From positions 496,001 to 560,000 of the forward strand of contig OY723321.1 in NCBI GenBank assembly GCA_963210315.1: 64,000 bases of DNA. Reading direction: 5' to 3'. A program made the translations under genes and the position numbers. How positions within the stretch are numbered: position 1 is the first letter of the stretch; every line of letters starts with the position of its first letter. Source of the DNA: Rhynchopus euleeides. Its lineage: Eukaryota; Euglenozoa; Diplonemea; Diplonemida; Diplonemidae. Below the pieces are notes generated by a model, which saw only the letters and a program-made list of their open reading frames with translations, was not told where the DNA came from and made no database searches. Shown piece by piece: positions 30,130-41,373 of the stretch.

Positions 30130-31482
30130 CTACGTGACACCACACGGTTTCGCTCTCCTCCTCGTTGCGCTGTAAAGGAGGGGGGACACACACACACTGG
30201 AAGCCGGAGATTGCGCCTGCTGGTACTGAGGCGCAATCGTCGCGACGACGCGTTGAAAAGAGCGCGGAATAGCCGCCGAACGAAAGATGGTGGGAGAGGG
30301 GATGCAGCGGGTGCGCTTCGGAACCGCACGCAACACCTGCTTCCGGAGGAAACGAGAACGAGAAGGACGGACAGCACGAGTCTTGCGCTCCAAGAAGCGC
30401 AAGGCCTGTGAGGCCCGTGGGAAAGGGGAAGGCACGCCTGATTTAGCTGTGCTGATGATCGTGCGGGAGGAAGGAAAACCTGCTCTGTTGTTATGAAACG
30501 AGCATCGCTCCAGGGCAGATTCGTCTGCCTCCCGCATGTGCGCTACACGTTTCTGCGCGCGGGGAACCGAGGACTCAGAAGGGGAGGAAGGGGAGAAAGG
30601 AAGTCGACGCCCCACGCAAGGGCTCGGCGACGTGCACTCGGGGGAGAGCGTGTCGCTCCCCTGGTGAGACGGCGTTTCAGCCTGATAATCGGGAAGAGAG
30701 GGGGTTGCAGAGTCTAAAGGCACTAGGGGCTCCTGACATGGAGAGGGTGGTGGGGGTGACACAGTGTCTGATGGGGGATTAAGCCGAGTGTCGGCGGGCT
30801 GAAAGCCCGGCGAGTCATCCACAACAAGGGAGGGTGCAGGCGAGAGAGGAAGGGGGGCAGCAAGTTCTGATGGGGACATGATACTATCCTCGTCAGGCCG
30901 AGGGCTTGACGCTGAAACCGGTCCCCTGGTGAGACCCTTGACGCTGAAACCGCTCCCCTGGTGAGACGGCGTTTCTGCCTGCCAGTCTGGAAGAGAGGGT
31001 GTTGCCGTGTCTAGAGGCATTAGGGGCTCCTGACATGGAGAGGGTGGTGGGGGTGACACAGTGTCTGATGGGGGACTAAGCCGAGTGTCGGCGGGCTGAA
31101 AGCCCGGCGAGTCATCCACAACAAGAGAGGGTGCAGGCGAGAGAGGAAGGGGGGAAGCAAGTTCTGATGGGGACATGATACTATCCTCGTCAGGCCGAAG
31201 GCTTGGCGCTGAAACCGGTGAGCCAGGGGACACGGGAGGTTGAGGCTCTGCTCCTCTGTTGTGAAAGGAGCGTCTCCCCAGGGCGGATTCGTCTGCCTCC
31301 TGTATGGGTGCCACTCGCTTCTGCGCGCGGGGTATCGAAGACACAGATGGGGGAGAGGGAGAGAAAGGGAGGCCCCCAGGGTGGCAGGACCCATCACAAT
31401 GTCGTGGAAAAGGAAAGAGAATCGGCACCACATCAGGGAAGGGATGAGGAGGTGGTTGTCGCAACAAATGGCCCAGGCGCAT
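30130..31482 (-). CDS. Ser/Pro-rich repetitive open frame, unit 1 (doubtful gene)
   Basis: A 450-codon minus-strand frame starts inside the right-hand 205 bp direct repeat. It encodes two near-identical blocks with RPDEDSIMSPSEL, SPAPSLVVDDSPGFQ and PADTRL, flanked by diverged copies of RAQKRVA and EADESALGRRSFHN. The C-terminus is Arg-rich. There is no known domain. The internal repeats preserve frame, which favours coding, but the composition is low-complexity and no neighbouring signals support expression. It might be a disordered protein of a mobile element or simply an open repeat. Confidence 0.3.
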   Translation of the reverse strand: MRLGHLLRQPPPHPFPDVVPILFPFPRHCDGSCHPGGLPFSPSPPSVSSIPRAQKRVAPIQEADESALGRRSFHNRGAEPQPPVSPGSPVSAPSLRPDEDSIMSPSELASPLPLSPAPSLVVDDSPGFQPADTRLSPPSDTVSPPPPSPCQEPLMPLDTATPSLPDWQAETPSHQGSGFSVKGLTRGPVSASSPRPDEDSIMSPSELAAPLPLSPAPSLVVDDSPGFQPADTRLNPPSDTVSPPPPSPCQEPLVPLDSATPSLPDYQAETPSHQGSDTLSPECTSPSPCVGRRLPFSPSSPSESSVPRAQKRVAHMREADESALERCSFHNNRAGFPSSRTIISTAKSGVPSPFPRASQALRFLERKTRAVRPSRSRFLRKQVLRAVPKRTRCIPSPTIFRSAAIPRSFQRVVATIAPQYQQAQSPASSVCVSPLLYSATRRRAKPCGVT

Positions 31483-31580
31483 TGATGGTGTGCCTGAACA
31501 GGTGAGGATCCTGTGGAAAAGGTGTGGAATCAGAGCATTTTATAGGGGGTCTAAAGTGAGGCCAATCCTCACATTTAAGC
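31375..31580. repeat. ~205 bp direct repeat, right copy (unit 1)
   Basis: Second member of the pair at 29835-30039. The two differ by only a few bases (for example CACAGCAGG against CACATCAGG). Confidence 0.85.
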
Positions 31581-32015
31581 AGGGCGTTCGCTCGGGGAGA
31601 AATAGGGGCCTATTTCGTTAAAAAAAAGATTCTGGGAAAACCCTTCTCCCACCTCTCTCCCGGGCATTTCTCCCAAGGGGGAGAAATTAAATAAAAAAAG
31701 TTTCTCGAAAGTTTTTGCCTCAGGTGGGAAGGGGTTCTGAAGGAGAAGGGCAGCACCCTCTCGTACAAATTGATACCACCACGCTTCACACGGAGCGGAA
31801 ATAACTCAAAGAAGCGAGATCTGAACCTGCTGGGGACCGTCGGAGCTATTGCCGGCATCAGCATGGTCAAGGCCAGAGGAGGCCGAAGCCAAGAGCATAG
31901 TGGCCTGCCACAGGCGCCAGGCCGATGTACCTCTTGAGCATGCTGTCTCAAGGTGCACGTTGTCTGTATGTGGTGTTCGACTATGAAGCGGACTCGGGGA
32001 CGAGGCTGACAAATG

Positions 32016-32067
32016 TTCACTACCGTGGCCTCCGGCGGCTGGGGGGCTCCGCCCCCCAGACCCCCCT
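32016..32067 (+). repeat. M1 hairpin module (unit 1, first)
   Basis: Full 52 bp module preceded by ACAAATG and followed by CTGTGACC. The 9 bp stem is perfect. Confidence 0.85.
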
Positions 32068-32317
32068 GTGACCTATGAAGTCTGTCCAACAGGAACTAAC
32101 GAGCGCATGTGACCGTGCCCTTCCTTCTCGAGAACGGGTATCGTCGACGGTCCGTGATCCTGTTTTGGGTTCGTCACCAACTCCCGAAGTACTCACTGAT
32201 TGCCGCAAAACCTCCATTTTGCAGCCGCGAACCGCGAGATGGGCCCCTTGCGCCAAACATATATCGTACTGGTCTGGACCCTTGAGGCAATTTGTCTGAG
32301 GGGCCGATGTTGCATGA

Positions 32318-32344
32318 TTTCGCGCGCGCGAAGCGCGCGCGAAA
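32318..32344. repeat. GC hairpin with GAA loop (unit 1)
   Basis: A 12 bp perfect stem TTTCGCGCGCGC closes a GAA loop, giving GCGAAGC at the tip, and is followed by a run of A. Copies lie at 38702-38728 and 45067-45093. Confidence 0.85.
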
Positions 32345-32600
32345 AAAATTTGGGCGGCAATTTGACCCCTTTCTCCCACAGTCTCTGAGGAAGGTGGGAG
32401 ATAGCGAACACCCTGCATTTAAGGGGAAAAAAAAAAAGATTTCCGGGAAAAATCCGGGGGTGGAAAACTGGTGGCGGCTGGGCAGCCTCGCAGATGAGAG
32501 TGGACTCATGCCCACAGACTGCGAGCAACTTACCCGACCGTTTTTCTGTCCAGTTTCTTTGTCAAACCCCGAGAAAACGCAGGCCGCGAAGGGACGGACG

Positions 32601-32839
32601 TTCACTACCGTGGCCTCCGGCGGCTGGGGGGCTCCGCCCCCCAGACCCCCCTGTGCTGTCTTCCTGTCTTGTACCCAAACCCTTTGAGGTTACGTCAGAG
32701 AATGGAATGCAGACCATCAGACCCTCAGTAGCCTCAGGAGGACGCAGCCAGCTCATGCAGAATCTGTACACCTGCAAGGAACAGGTGTTCACTACCGTGG
32801 CCTCCGGCGGCTGGGGGGCTCCGCCCCCCAGACCCCCCT
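32601..32839 (+). repeat. Pair of M1 hairpin modules (unit 1)
   Basis: Modules at 32601-32652 and 32788-32839 lie 187 bp apart. The spacer carries GGACGCAGCCAGCTC and CAGAATCTGTACAC, similar to the spacer in the hAT-like element. The repeating unit is therefore about 180 bp, larger than the hairpin alone. Confidence 0.85.
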
Positions 32840-33705
32840 GTGGCATGTGCCTGTATGTAAGTCCTTGCACGTCCGGGTCTGCGGCAGATCGGTCCCGAAA
32901 TCCATTTTTTGGACTAACCTCCGGCACCCGAGGCTGGACCCGAGCACGGATCCCTGAGAGAGGAACCGGGAGGTGACCCATTCACCACAAGACTCGCTTG
33001 CTGGGGGGTCCGCCAAAAAATCGGGGAACGCCTCACATTTAAGCCCAAATGAGCGTAGATTTCGCCCCTATAAAATGCCCTGTGTGGAATGCCGCAAAAA
33101 AAAAAATAACAAAAAACGCACAAAGATGAGGAACTTGAAGAAGGGAAACGCCACGACAGAGTGGGAAAGAGTCTTCACGACATGGCAGGAAGGGAGGCCG
33201 TGCACTGCAAAGAAAGATCCGAGCTAGCACAGCGACCACCGACCCGTGCCACTGTCGGAACCAGCGGTGTTTGCCAGAGGGGGAGGAAGACGCGATGAGC
33301 GTCTCCCTACGCTTTCTGATACCGACACGAAGACCACCCACTTGTCTTGGCAGGGATATCGCATGTGCCACTCAGGTATTGTGGCCGACAGACATAGGGT
33401 GTGATGGCAGTCCAAACTCATAAGCATGCAGACTGCACCCCTGCACACCAGGAAGGCCTGGCAGCAGGGGCGCAAATCATGTTGGGGGAAAGCCTTGCAG
33501 CGGGCCGCGGGCCGCGCAGAAAGAGTACGATATATGTAGGCTTGTTTGCGAAACTCTTTGTGAAGAGCTGGTGGGTCGTGGGTTGAGCAGGAAGAGGGTG
33601 GAACAGAACAGAACGTGACGGGGAAGGCGGTGCGAGAAGGGTGCTGGTGGGCACGGAGGGGACGCCACACAGGGAAGCAGGCGTTTGCTTCTGTTTCCTG
33701 CCTGT

Positions 33706-34989
33706 CTACAGGAAACGCTGCAGGAAGACCTGCAGAAGCTCGTTCGTGGCGTCCGGGTTCTCGTGCTGCAGCCAGTGGCCTGCGTTCGGGACACGCGCCT
33801 TGCCCACAAACCCGGGCACCTGCTCCAGCATCTCGTACCCGTTGACAAACTCGTGCTCGCCTGCGATGAAGTAGTACGGGAGCTGTGCGGTGCGTCCGGT
33901 GAACAGCTGCTGCACATCCAGGTAGGTCACGTTGTAGTACGCCAGCGGCGCATCGCCCCCCTCCGCACTGAAGAACTGAGCCTGGCGGCTGATCAGTTCT
34001 GCGAACTGCGGCTGTTCCGGCACCGGGTTCGGCACGAACATGAACAGGTCACCCGAAGCAGGGTAGGCAATGGGGTACAGCTGCCCCGTCGCCACGTCCA
34101 CACGGAAACCACTCTCTGCAGACCCGAGGTAGTACATCTTGCGCAGCCACTCCACAGGGTCGGCAGCAACATCCGCCTCCGCACCTGTGCGCAGGTACGA
34201 CTGGTACGACGCCAGCCCCACAGAGCCCAGCAGCGCCTCGAACGCCTCCTCCTGTGCGAACGGGTTAGCGTCCATCACGGGGGGGAGCAGACCCAGCGGC
34301 AGCGACGCCAGTGCAAGCCCACGCACCATGTCTGGGCGGAACTGCGACGTGAAGTAGGCCGGCACCGCCCCCAGGTCATGCCCCACCAGCACCGCCGATG
34401 TGGTGTTCAGCGCCTGCAGCAGCCCCACCGTGTCCTTCGCGAGGTTCAGCACCTGCATCGACTCCACGCTGCCGTCCCCCCCGGTGGTCTCCCCGAACCC
34501 GCGCAGGTCGGGTGCGACAGCCCAGAACCCACGTGCCCCGAAGTACTCCAGCTGCGGGCGCCAGCTGTCGCTCAGCTCCGGGAAACCGTGCAGGAAGACC
34601 ACCAGAGGGCCTGCGAACGGCTGCCCGCACTCGAGGTAGCTCACATGCAACCCGTTGTGGTTGTCGACCGCCTTCCGCACCACAGGCTGCGGCACAACAG
34701 GCGGCGGGCTCACCACGCAGTTCCCACGGTAGTGCACCTCCGGCAGACAGCGGCTGGCGAACAGCAGCGACACGCACTTCAGCCCCTCCTCGCAGCACGT
34801 CGGCTGCGCTGTGCAGTCCTGGTAGCGTCTCAGCAGCGGCACTGAGTCACCGCACTCCCCAGGGTGCGGCATCTCGCAGTGGTACCCCTTGCTGCAGTCC
34901 CCGTCCGTGCGGCAGTTCCCCCTGTCGGGGAACAGCACCGTGGCATGCGCTGCCATGGCAGCGCCGAGCAGGGCCAGCGTGCGCAGCAT
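33706..34989 (-). CDS. Secreted epoxide-hydrolase-like alpha/beta hydrolase (array copy 1)
   Basis: 427 residues without introns. Residues 1-16 form a signal peptide (MLRTLALLGAAMAAHA), so the protein should be secreted or vacuolar. A Cys-rich region (ten Cys between 26 and 91) follows. The hydrolase fold begins near 105, with oxyanion motif HGFPE at 134-138, GHDLGA at 203-208 giving nucleophile Asp205, and GHW with catalytic His405. Asp as nucleophile is typical of epoxide hydrolases and haloalkane dehalogenases; HGFPE favours epoxide hydrolase. The usual acid near 378 is Glu (GEHEF) rather than Asp, a point to check. Epoxide hydrolases open epoxides to diols; the substrate here is unknown. 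Copies 2 and 3 encode the same protein. Confidence 0.9.
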   Translation of the reverse strand: MLRTLALLGAAMAAHATVLFPDRGNCRTDGDCSKGYHCEMPHPGECGDSVPLLRRYQDCTAQPTCCEEGLKCVSLLFASRCLPEVHYRGNCVVSPPPVVPQPVVRKAVDNHNGLHVSYLECGQPFAGPLVVFLHGFPELSDSWRPQLEYFGARGFWAVAPDLRGFGETTGGDGSVESMQVLNLAKDTVGLLQALNTTSAVLVGHDLGAVPAYFTSQFRPDMVRGLALASLPLGLLPPVMDANPFAQEEAFEALLGSVGLASYQSYLRTGAEADVAADPVEWLRKMYYLGSAESGFRVDVATGQLYPIAYPASGDLFMFVPNPVPEQPQFAELISRQAQFFSAEGGDAPLAYYNVTYLDVQQLFTGRTAQLPYYFIAGEHEFVNGYEMLEQVPGFVGKARVPNAGHWLQHENPDATNELLQVFLQRFL

Positions 34990-35598
34990 TGTTTCAAGTT
35001 GAATGTGTCTTGTTGTGTTGTGTTGTGTCGACGAGGATCACTGACAGGAGGGTGTGTGGTTGGTCTCAAGAGTACTGCAGCCAGTGATCCCACAGCATGG
35101 GAGAGCAGTCAGAGTGAGCTGAGTAGGATTGTCATCAGGGTCGATCAAGCTAACAGGAAACGTTGAGAAGATTGTCATCACACCGCTGCCAGTGGCTGAG
35201 CCAAGGGCTGCACCTCGTGTGCAGTCTTCCGGTGTGCAGAGAATGCATCAGAGGTCAGGACAATACGAAGTGTCTATCGTCAGCGCAGGGGGTTGCCCTG
35301 CATGCCGACTGAGAGATCAGGTTCATGGACAAGCTACGGTTGTCATCACGTGCCGCGCCGCTGCCTTGCTGCATTGCCTCATCTCCGGCAAGGATGATAG
35401 GCAGCCTGAGGGAACTGAACCCTGTTGCGTCTGCCTGAGGCCTTGGCGTTCTTCATCTGCACAACCCAACACTTCACCGCCGCCGCCTCCGAGGAGGGCC
35501 GACGACGCGATCGGAGGGTCTGACTCGGAGGAATCTGAAGAACGTGGAGAACGCCACTCTCCCGGAAGGCGGATCCGAAGACCGCGTCTGGCAGGCTG

Positions 35599-36003
35599 GT
35601 GAGGGACGAGGGAGGGAATGAGGCCTTCTTTCAGTCTCCGCAGCTGATCTTCGGCACCATCCCCATCGTGATACTGATGGGTGATTTCCTGCAGCACCGG
35701 CCAATCATGGCCCCCCCGCTGTTCGCCAACCTCGGCGGCGAGGCCTTCGAATACCCTGACGCCGCCCACGCCGCCCACAAGGAGGGCATTATCGCCCTTC
35801 GTGGAGGAGAACCTCCCTGGCATCGCCCTTTCCAATCACACCCTCCTTGGCCTTGTGAGGAAAGCCCCCGACTGCTTCGCCAAGGACCAGGCGTACGTGA
35901 AGGACAGCGAGGGAATTCCTGCAAGGGAGACCCCAGCTCACCTGGGACGACCACCGCCGGTACCGCAGCCAGGTCACCTAGCGACTGGCGAAAATGCGGC
36001 TGA
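35599..36003 (+). pseudogene. PIF1/Helitron-type helicase fragment, array unit 2
   Basis: Copy of the fragment at 29215-29619 with the same GDFLQ motif and the same loss of frame afterwards. Confidence 0.55.
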
Positions 36004-36513
36004 AGGTGCAGAGGCGCCACCGACGCCAGTACGACCAGCAGGTACCGATGTCGTGCTGAAGGGCCTCCGCCACCGGGACTCGGCCAACAGGGGAGGGTGG
36101 TGGGAGGGTGCGGGGCTGGGGGGGAGGACTACATTCGAGTATATCAACGGCTTGGCACCCCGTCACAAGAGGCCAACACGGTTCGTCTTTGTGCCGTGGG
36201 AACTTGTTGGGAACACTACCAGGGTGGCAGGACCCATCACAATGTCGTGGAAAAGGAAAGAGAATCGGCACCACAGCAGGGAAGGGATGAGGAGGTGGTT
36301 GTCGCAACAAATGGCCCAGGCGCATTGATGGTGTGCCTGAACAGGTGAGGATCCTGTGGAAAAGGTGTGGAATCAGAGCATTTTATAGGGGGTCTAAAGT
36401 GAGGCCAATCCTCACATTTAAGCGTATTGCAATTTGGGTTAGCGTGCTGGCATCGCAGCCTGGCCCCGAAGGACCATACCGTGAGGAACCGGGCCCGCTA
36501 TCCTACTTTTGCT

Positions 36514-37866
36514 CTACGTGACACCACACGGTTTCGCTCTCCTCCTCGTTGCGCTGTAAAGGAGGGGGGACACACACACACTGGAAGCCGGAGATTGCGC
36601 CTGCTGGTACTGAGGCGCAATCGTCGCGACGACGCGTTGAAAAGAGCGCGGAATAGCCGCCGAACGAAAGATGGTGGGAGAGGGGATGCAGCGGGTGCGC
36701 TTCGGAACCGCACGCAACACCTGCTTCCGGAGGAAACGAGAACGAGAAGGACGGACAGCACGAGTCTTGCGCTCCAAGAAGCGCAAGGCCTGTGAGGCCC
36801 GTGGGAAAGGGGAAGGCACGCCTGATTTAGCTGTGCTGATGATCGTGCGGGAGGAAGGAAAACCTGCTCTGTTGTTATGAAACGAGCATCGCTCCAGGGC
36901 AGATTCGTCTGCCTCCCGCATGTGCGCTACACGTTTCTGCGCGCGGGGAACCGAGGACTCAGAAGGGGAGGAAGGGGAGAAAGGAAGTCGACGCCCCACG
37001 CAAGGGCTCGGCGACGTGCACTCGGGGGAGAGCGTGTCGCTCCCCTGGTGAGACGGCGTTTCAGCCTGATAATCGGGAAGAGAGGGGGTTGCAGAGTCTA
37101 AAGGCACTAGGGGCTCCTGACATGGAGAGGGTGGTGGGGGTGACACAGTGTCTGATGGGGGATTAAGCCGAGTGTCGGCGGGCTGAAAGCCCGGCGAGTC
37201 ATCCACAACAAGGGAGGGTGCAGGCGAGAGAGGAAGGGGGGCAGCAAGTTCTGATGGGGACATGATACTATCCTCGTCAGGCCGAGGGCTTGACGCTGAA
37301 ACCGGTCCCCTGGTGAGACCCTTGACGCTGAAACCGCTCCCCTGGTGAGACGGCGTTTCTGCCTGCCAGTCTGGAAGAGAGGGTGTTGCCGTGTCTAGAG
37401 GCATTAGGGGCTCCTGACATGGAGAGGGTGGTGGGGGTGACACAGTGTCTGATGGGGGACTAAGCCGAGTGTCGGCGGGCTGAAAGCCCGGCGAGTCATC
37501 CACAACAAGAGAGGGTGCAGGCGAGAGAGGAAGGGGGGAAGCAAGTTCTGATGGGGACATGATACTATCCTCGTCAGGCCGAAGGCTTGGCGCTGAAACC
37601 GGTGAGCCAGGGGACACGGGAGGTTGAGGCTCTGCTCCTCTGTTGTGAAAGGAGCGTCTCCCCAGGGCGGATTCGTCTGCCTCCTGTATGGGTGCCACTC
37701 GCTTCTGCGCGCGGGGTATCGAAGACACAGATGGGGGAGAGGGAGAGAAAGGGAGGCCCCCAGGGTGGCAGGACCCATCACAATGTCGTGGAAAAGGAAA
37801 GAGAATCGGCACCACATCAGGGAAGGGATGAGGAGGTGGTTGTCGCAACAAATGGCCCAGGCGCAT
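36514..37866 (-). CDS. Ser/Pro-rich repetitive open frame, unit 2 (doubtful gene)
   Basis: Identical in translation to the frame at 30130-31482. Its integrity says little about selection because the whole unit is a very recent duplicate. Confidence 0.3.
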   Translation of the reverse strand: MRLGHLLRQPPPHPFPDVVPILFPFPRHCDGSCHPGGLPFSPSPPSVSSIPRAQKRVAPIQEADESALGRRSFHNRGAEPQPPVSPGSPVSAPSLRPDEDSIMSPSELASPLPLSPAPSLVVDDSPGFQPADTRLSPPSDTVSPPPPSPCQEPLMPLDTATPSLPDWQAETPSHQGSGFSVKGLTRGPVSASSPRPDEDSIMSPSELAAPLPLSPAPSLVVDDSPGFQPADTRLNPPSDTVSPPPPSPCQEPLVPLDSATPSLPDYQAETPSHQGSDTLSPECTSPSPCVGRRLPFSPSSPSESSVPRAQKRVAHMREADESALERCSFHNNRAGFPSSRTIISTAKSGVPSPFPRASQALRFLERKTRAVRPSRSRFLRKQVLRAVPKRTRCIPSPTIFRSAAIPRSFQRVVATIAPQYQQAQSPASSVCVSPLLYSATRRRAKPCGVT

Positions 37867-38399
37867 TGATGGTGTGCCTGAACAGGTGAGGATCCTGTGG
37901 AAAAGGTGTGGAATCAGAGCATTTTATAGGGGGTCTAAAGTGAGGCCAATCCTCACATTTAAGCAGGGCGTTCGCTCGGGGAGAAATAGGGGCCTATTTC
38001 GTTAAAAAAAAGATTCTGGGAAAACCCTTCTCCCACCTCTCTCCCGGGCATTTCTCCCAAGGGGGAGAAATTAAATAAAAAAAGTTTCTCGAAAGTTTTT
38101 GCCTCAGGTGGGAAGGGGTTCTGAAGGAGAAGGGCAGCACCCTCTCGTACAAATTGATACCACCACGCTTCACACGGAGCGGAAATAACTCAAAGAAGCG
38201 AGATCTGAACCTGCTGGGGACCGTCGGAGCTATTGCCGGCATCAGCATGGTCAAGGCCAGAGGAGGCCGAAGCCAAGAGCATAGTGGCCTGCCACAGGCG
38301 CCAGGCCGATGTACCTCTTGAGCATGCTGTCTCAAGGTGCACGTTGTCTGTATGTGGTGTTCGACTATGAAGCGGACTCGGGGACGAGGCTGACAAATG

Positions 38400-39223
38400 T
38401 TCACTACCGTGGCCTCCGGCGGCTGGGGGGCTCCGCCCCCCAGACCCCCCTGTGACCTATGAAGTCTGTCCAACAGGAACTAACGAGCGCATGTGACCGT
38501 GCCCTTCCTTCTCGAGAACGGGTATCGTCGACGGTCCGTGATCCTGTTTTGGGTTCGTCACCAACTCCCGAAGTACTCACTGATTGCCGCAAAACCTCCA
38601 TTTTGCAGCCGCGAACCGCGAGATGGGCCCCTTGCGCCAAACATATATCGTACTGGTCTGGACCCTTGAGGCAATTTGTCTGAGGGGCCGATGTTGCATG
38701 ATTTCGCGCGCGCGAAGCGCGCGCGAAAAAAATTTGGGCGGCAATTTGACCCCTTTCTCCCACAGTCTCTGAGGAAGGTGGGAGATAGCGAACACCCTGC
38801 ATTTAAGGGGAAAAAAAAAAAGATTTCCGGGAAAAATCCGGGGGTGGAAAACTGGTGGCGGCTGGGCAGCCTCGCAGATGAGAGTGGACTCATGCCCACA
38901 GACTGCGAGCAACTTACCCGACCGTTTTTCTGTCCAGTTTCTTTGTCAAACCCCGAGAAAACGCAGGCCGCGAAGGGACGGACGTTCACTACCGTGGCCT
39001 CCGGCGGCTGGGGGGCTCCGCCCCCCAGACCCCCCTGTGCTGTCTTCCTGTCTTGTACCCAAACCCTTTGAGGTTACGTCAGAGAATGGAATGCAGACCA
39101 TCAGACCCTCAGTAGCCTCAGGAGGACGCAGCCAGCTCATGCAGAATCTGTACACCTGCAAGGAACAGGTGTTCACTACCGTGGCCTCCGGCGGCTGGGG
39201 GGCTCCGCCCCCCAGACCCCCCT
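38400..39223 (+). repeat. Three M1 hairpin modules and a GAA-loop hairpin (unit 2)
   Basis: Modules lie at 38400-38451, 38985-39036 and 39172-39223, with the GC hairpin at 38702-38728. Order and spacing match unit 1. Confidence 0.85.
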
Positions 39224-40089
39224 GTGGCATGTGCCTGTATGTAAGTCCTTGCACGTCCGGGTCTGCGGCAGATCGGTCCCGAAATCCATTTTTTGGACTA
39301 ACCTCCGGCACCCGAGGCTGGACCCGAGCACGGATCCCTGAGAGAGGAACCGGGAGGTGACCCATTCACCACAAGACTCGCTTGCTGGGGGGTCCGCCAA
39401 AAAATCGGGGAACGCCTCACATTTAAGCCCAAATGAGCGTAGATTTCGCCCCTATAAAATGCCCTGTGTGGAATGCCGCAAAAAAAAAAATAACAAAAAA
39501 CGCACAAAGATGAGGAACTTGAAGAAGGGAAACGCCACGACAGAGTGGGAAAGAGTCTTCACGACATGGCAGGAAGGGAGGCCGTGCACTGCAAAGAAAG
39601 ATCCGAGCTAGCACAGCGACCACCGACCCGTGCCACTGTCGGAACCAGCGGTGTTTGCCAGAGGGGGAGGAAGACGCGATGAGCGTCTCCCTACGCTTTC
39701 TGATACCGACACGAAGACCACCCACTTGTCTTGGCAGGGATATCGCATGTGCCACTCAGGTATTGTGGCCGACAGACATAGGGTGTGATGGCAGTCCAAA
39801 CTCATAAGCATGCAGACTGCACCCCTGCACACCAGGAAGGCCTGGCAGCAGGGGCGCAAATCATGTTGGGGGAAAGCCTTGCAGCGGGCCGCGGGCCGCG
39901 CAGAAAGAGTACGATATATGTAGGCTTGTTTGCGAAACTCTTTGTGAAGAGCTGGTGGGTCGTGGGTTGAGCAGGAAGAGGGTGGAACAGAACAGAACGT
40001 GACGGGGAAGGCGGTGCGAGAAGGGTGCTGGTGGGCACGGAGGGGACGCCACACAGGGAAGCAGGCGTTTGCTTCTGTTTCCTGCCTGT

Positions 40090-41373
40090 CTACAGGAAAC
40101 GCTGCAGGAAGACCTGCAGAAGCTCGTTCGTGGCGTCCGGGTTCTCGTGCTGCAGCCAGTGGCCTGCGTTCGGGACACGCGCCTTGCCCACAAACCCGGG
40201 CACCTGCTCCAGCATCTCGTACCCGTTGACAAACTCGTGCTCGCCTGCGATGAAGTAGTACGGGAGCTGTGCGGTGCGTCCGGTGAACAGCTGCTGCACA
40301 TCCAGGTAGGTCACGTTGTAGTACGCCAGCGGCGCATCGCCCCCCTCCGCACTGAAGAACTGAGCCTGGCGGCTGATCAGTTCTGCGAACTGCGGCTGTT
40401 CCGGCACCGGGTTCGGCACGAACATGAACAGGTCACCCGAAGCAGGGTAGGCAATGGGGTACAGCTGCCCCGTCGCCACGTCCACACGGAAACCACTCTC
40501 TGCAGACCCGAGGTAGTACATCTTGCGCAGCCACTCCACAGGGTCGGCAGCAACATCCGCCTCCGCACCTGTGCGCAGGTACGACTGGTACGACGCCAGC
40601 CCCACAGAGCCCAGCAGCGCCTCGAACGCCTCCTCCTGTGCGAACGGGTTAGCGTCCATCACGGGGGGGAGCAGACCCAGCGGCAGCGACGCCAGTGCAA
40701 GCCCACGCACCATGTCTGGGCGGAACTGCGACGTGAAGTAGGCCGGCACCGCCCCCAGGTCATGCCCCACCAGCACCGCCGATGTGGTGTTCAGCGCCTG
40801 CAGCAGCCCCACCGTGTCCTTCGCGAGGTTCAGCACCTGCATCGACTCCACGCTGCCGTCCCCCCCGGTGGTCTCCCCGAACCCGCGCAGGTCGGGTGCG
40901 ACAGCCCAGAACCCACGTGCCCCGAAGTACTCCAGCTGCGGGCGCCAGCTGTCGCTCAGCTCCGGGAAACCGTGCAGGAAGACCACCAGAGGGCCTGCGA
41001 ACGGCTGCCCGCACTCGAGGTAGCTCACATGCAACCCGTTGTGGTTGTCGACCGCCTTCCGCACCACAGGCTGCGGCACAACAGGCGGCGGGCTCACCAC
41101 GCAGTTCCCACGGTAGTGCACCTCCGGCAGACAGCGGCTGGCGAACAGCAGCGACACGCACTTCAGCCCCTCCTCGCAGCACGTCGGCTGCGCTGTGCAG
41201 TCCTGGTAGCGTCTCAGCAGCGGCACTGAGTCACCGCACTCCCCAGGGTGCGGCATCTCGCAGTGGTACCCCTTGCTGCAGTCCCCGTCCGTGCGGCAGT
41301 TCCCCCTGTCGGGGAACAGCACCGTGGCATGCGCTGCCATGGCAGCGCCGAGCAGGGCCAGCGTGCGCAGCAT
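40090..41373 (-). CDS. Secreted epoxide-hydrolase-like alpha/beta hydrolase (array copy 2)
   Basis: 427 residues, same translation as copy 1 (33706-34989), with signal peptide, Cys-rich region, HGFPE, Asp205 and His405. It lies in unit 2 with the same upstream sequence, so all three copies should share one promoter sequence if they are functional. Confidence 0.9.
   Translation of the reverse strand: MLRTLALLGAAMAAHATVLFPDRGNCRTDGDCSKGYHCEMPHPGECGDSVPLLRRYQDCTAQPTCCEEGLKCVSLLFASRCLPEVHYRGNCVVSPPPVVPQPVVRKAVDNHNGLHVSYLECGQPFAGPLVVFLHGFPELSDSWRPQLEYFGARGFWAVAPDLRGFGETTGGDGSVESMQVLNLAKDTVGLLQALNTTSAVLVGHDLGAVPAYFTSQFRPDMVRGLALASLPLGLLPPVMDANPFAQEEAFEALLGSVGLASYQSYLRTGAEADVAADPVEWLRKMYYLGSAESGFRVDVATGQLYPIAYPASGDLFMFVPNPVPEQPQFAELISRQAQFFSAEGGDAPLAYYNVTYLDVQQLFTGRTAQLPYYFIAGEHEFVNGYEMLEQVPGFVGKARVPNAGHWLQHENPDATNELLQVFLQRFL

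Larger units (their letters stand above)
28741..35105 (+). repeat. 6.4 kb array, unit 1 (type X, 6365 bp)
   Basis: The unit starts CAGTCAGAGTG and ends CCACAGCATGGGAGAG. Type X has CGATGGTTGTGTGGTGCCGG after the first 85 bases and reads TTGCTGAATTG at 28985. It contains the helicase fragment, the M2 module, the Ser/Pro frame flanked by direct repeats, three M1 modules, a GAA-loop hairpin and the epoxide-hydrolase-like gene. Confidence 0.95.

Noticed and set aside
29835..31580. Complete LTR retrotransposon
   Set aside because: Direct repeats lack TG...CA ends, there is no primer-binding site or polymerase frame, and the interior is only 1.3 kb.
33685..34845. 386-codon plus-strand open frame antisense to the epoxide-hydrolase-like gene (also at 40069 and 46433)
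   Set aside because: The opposite strand has a complete family match with catalytic residues; the antisense frame is a by-product of GC-rich codon use.
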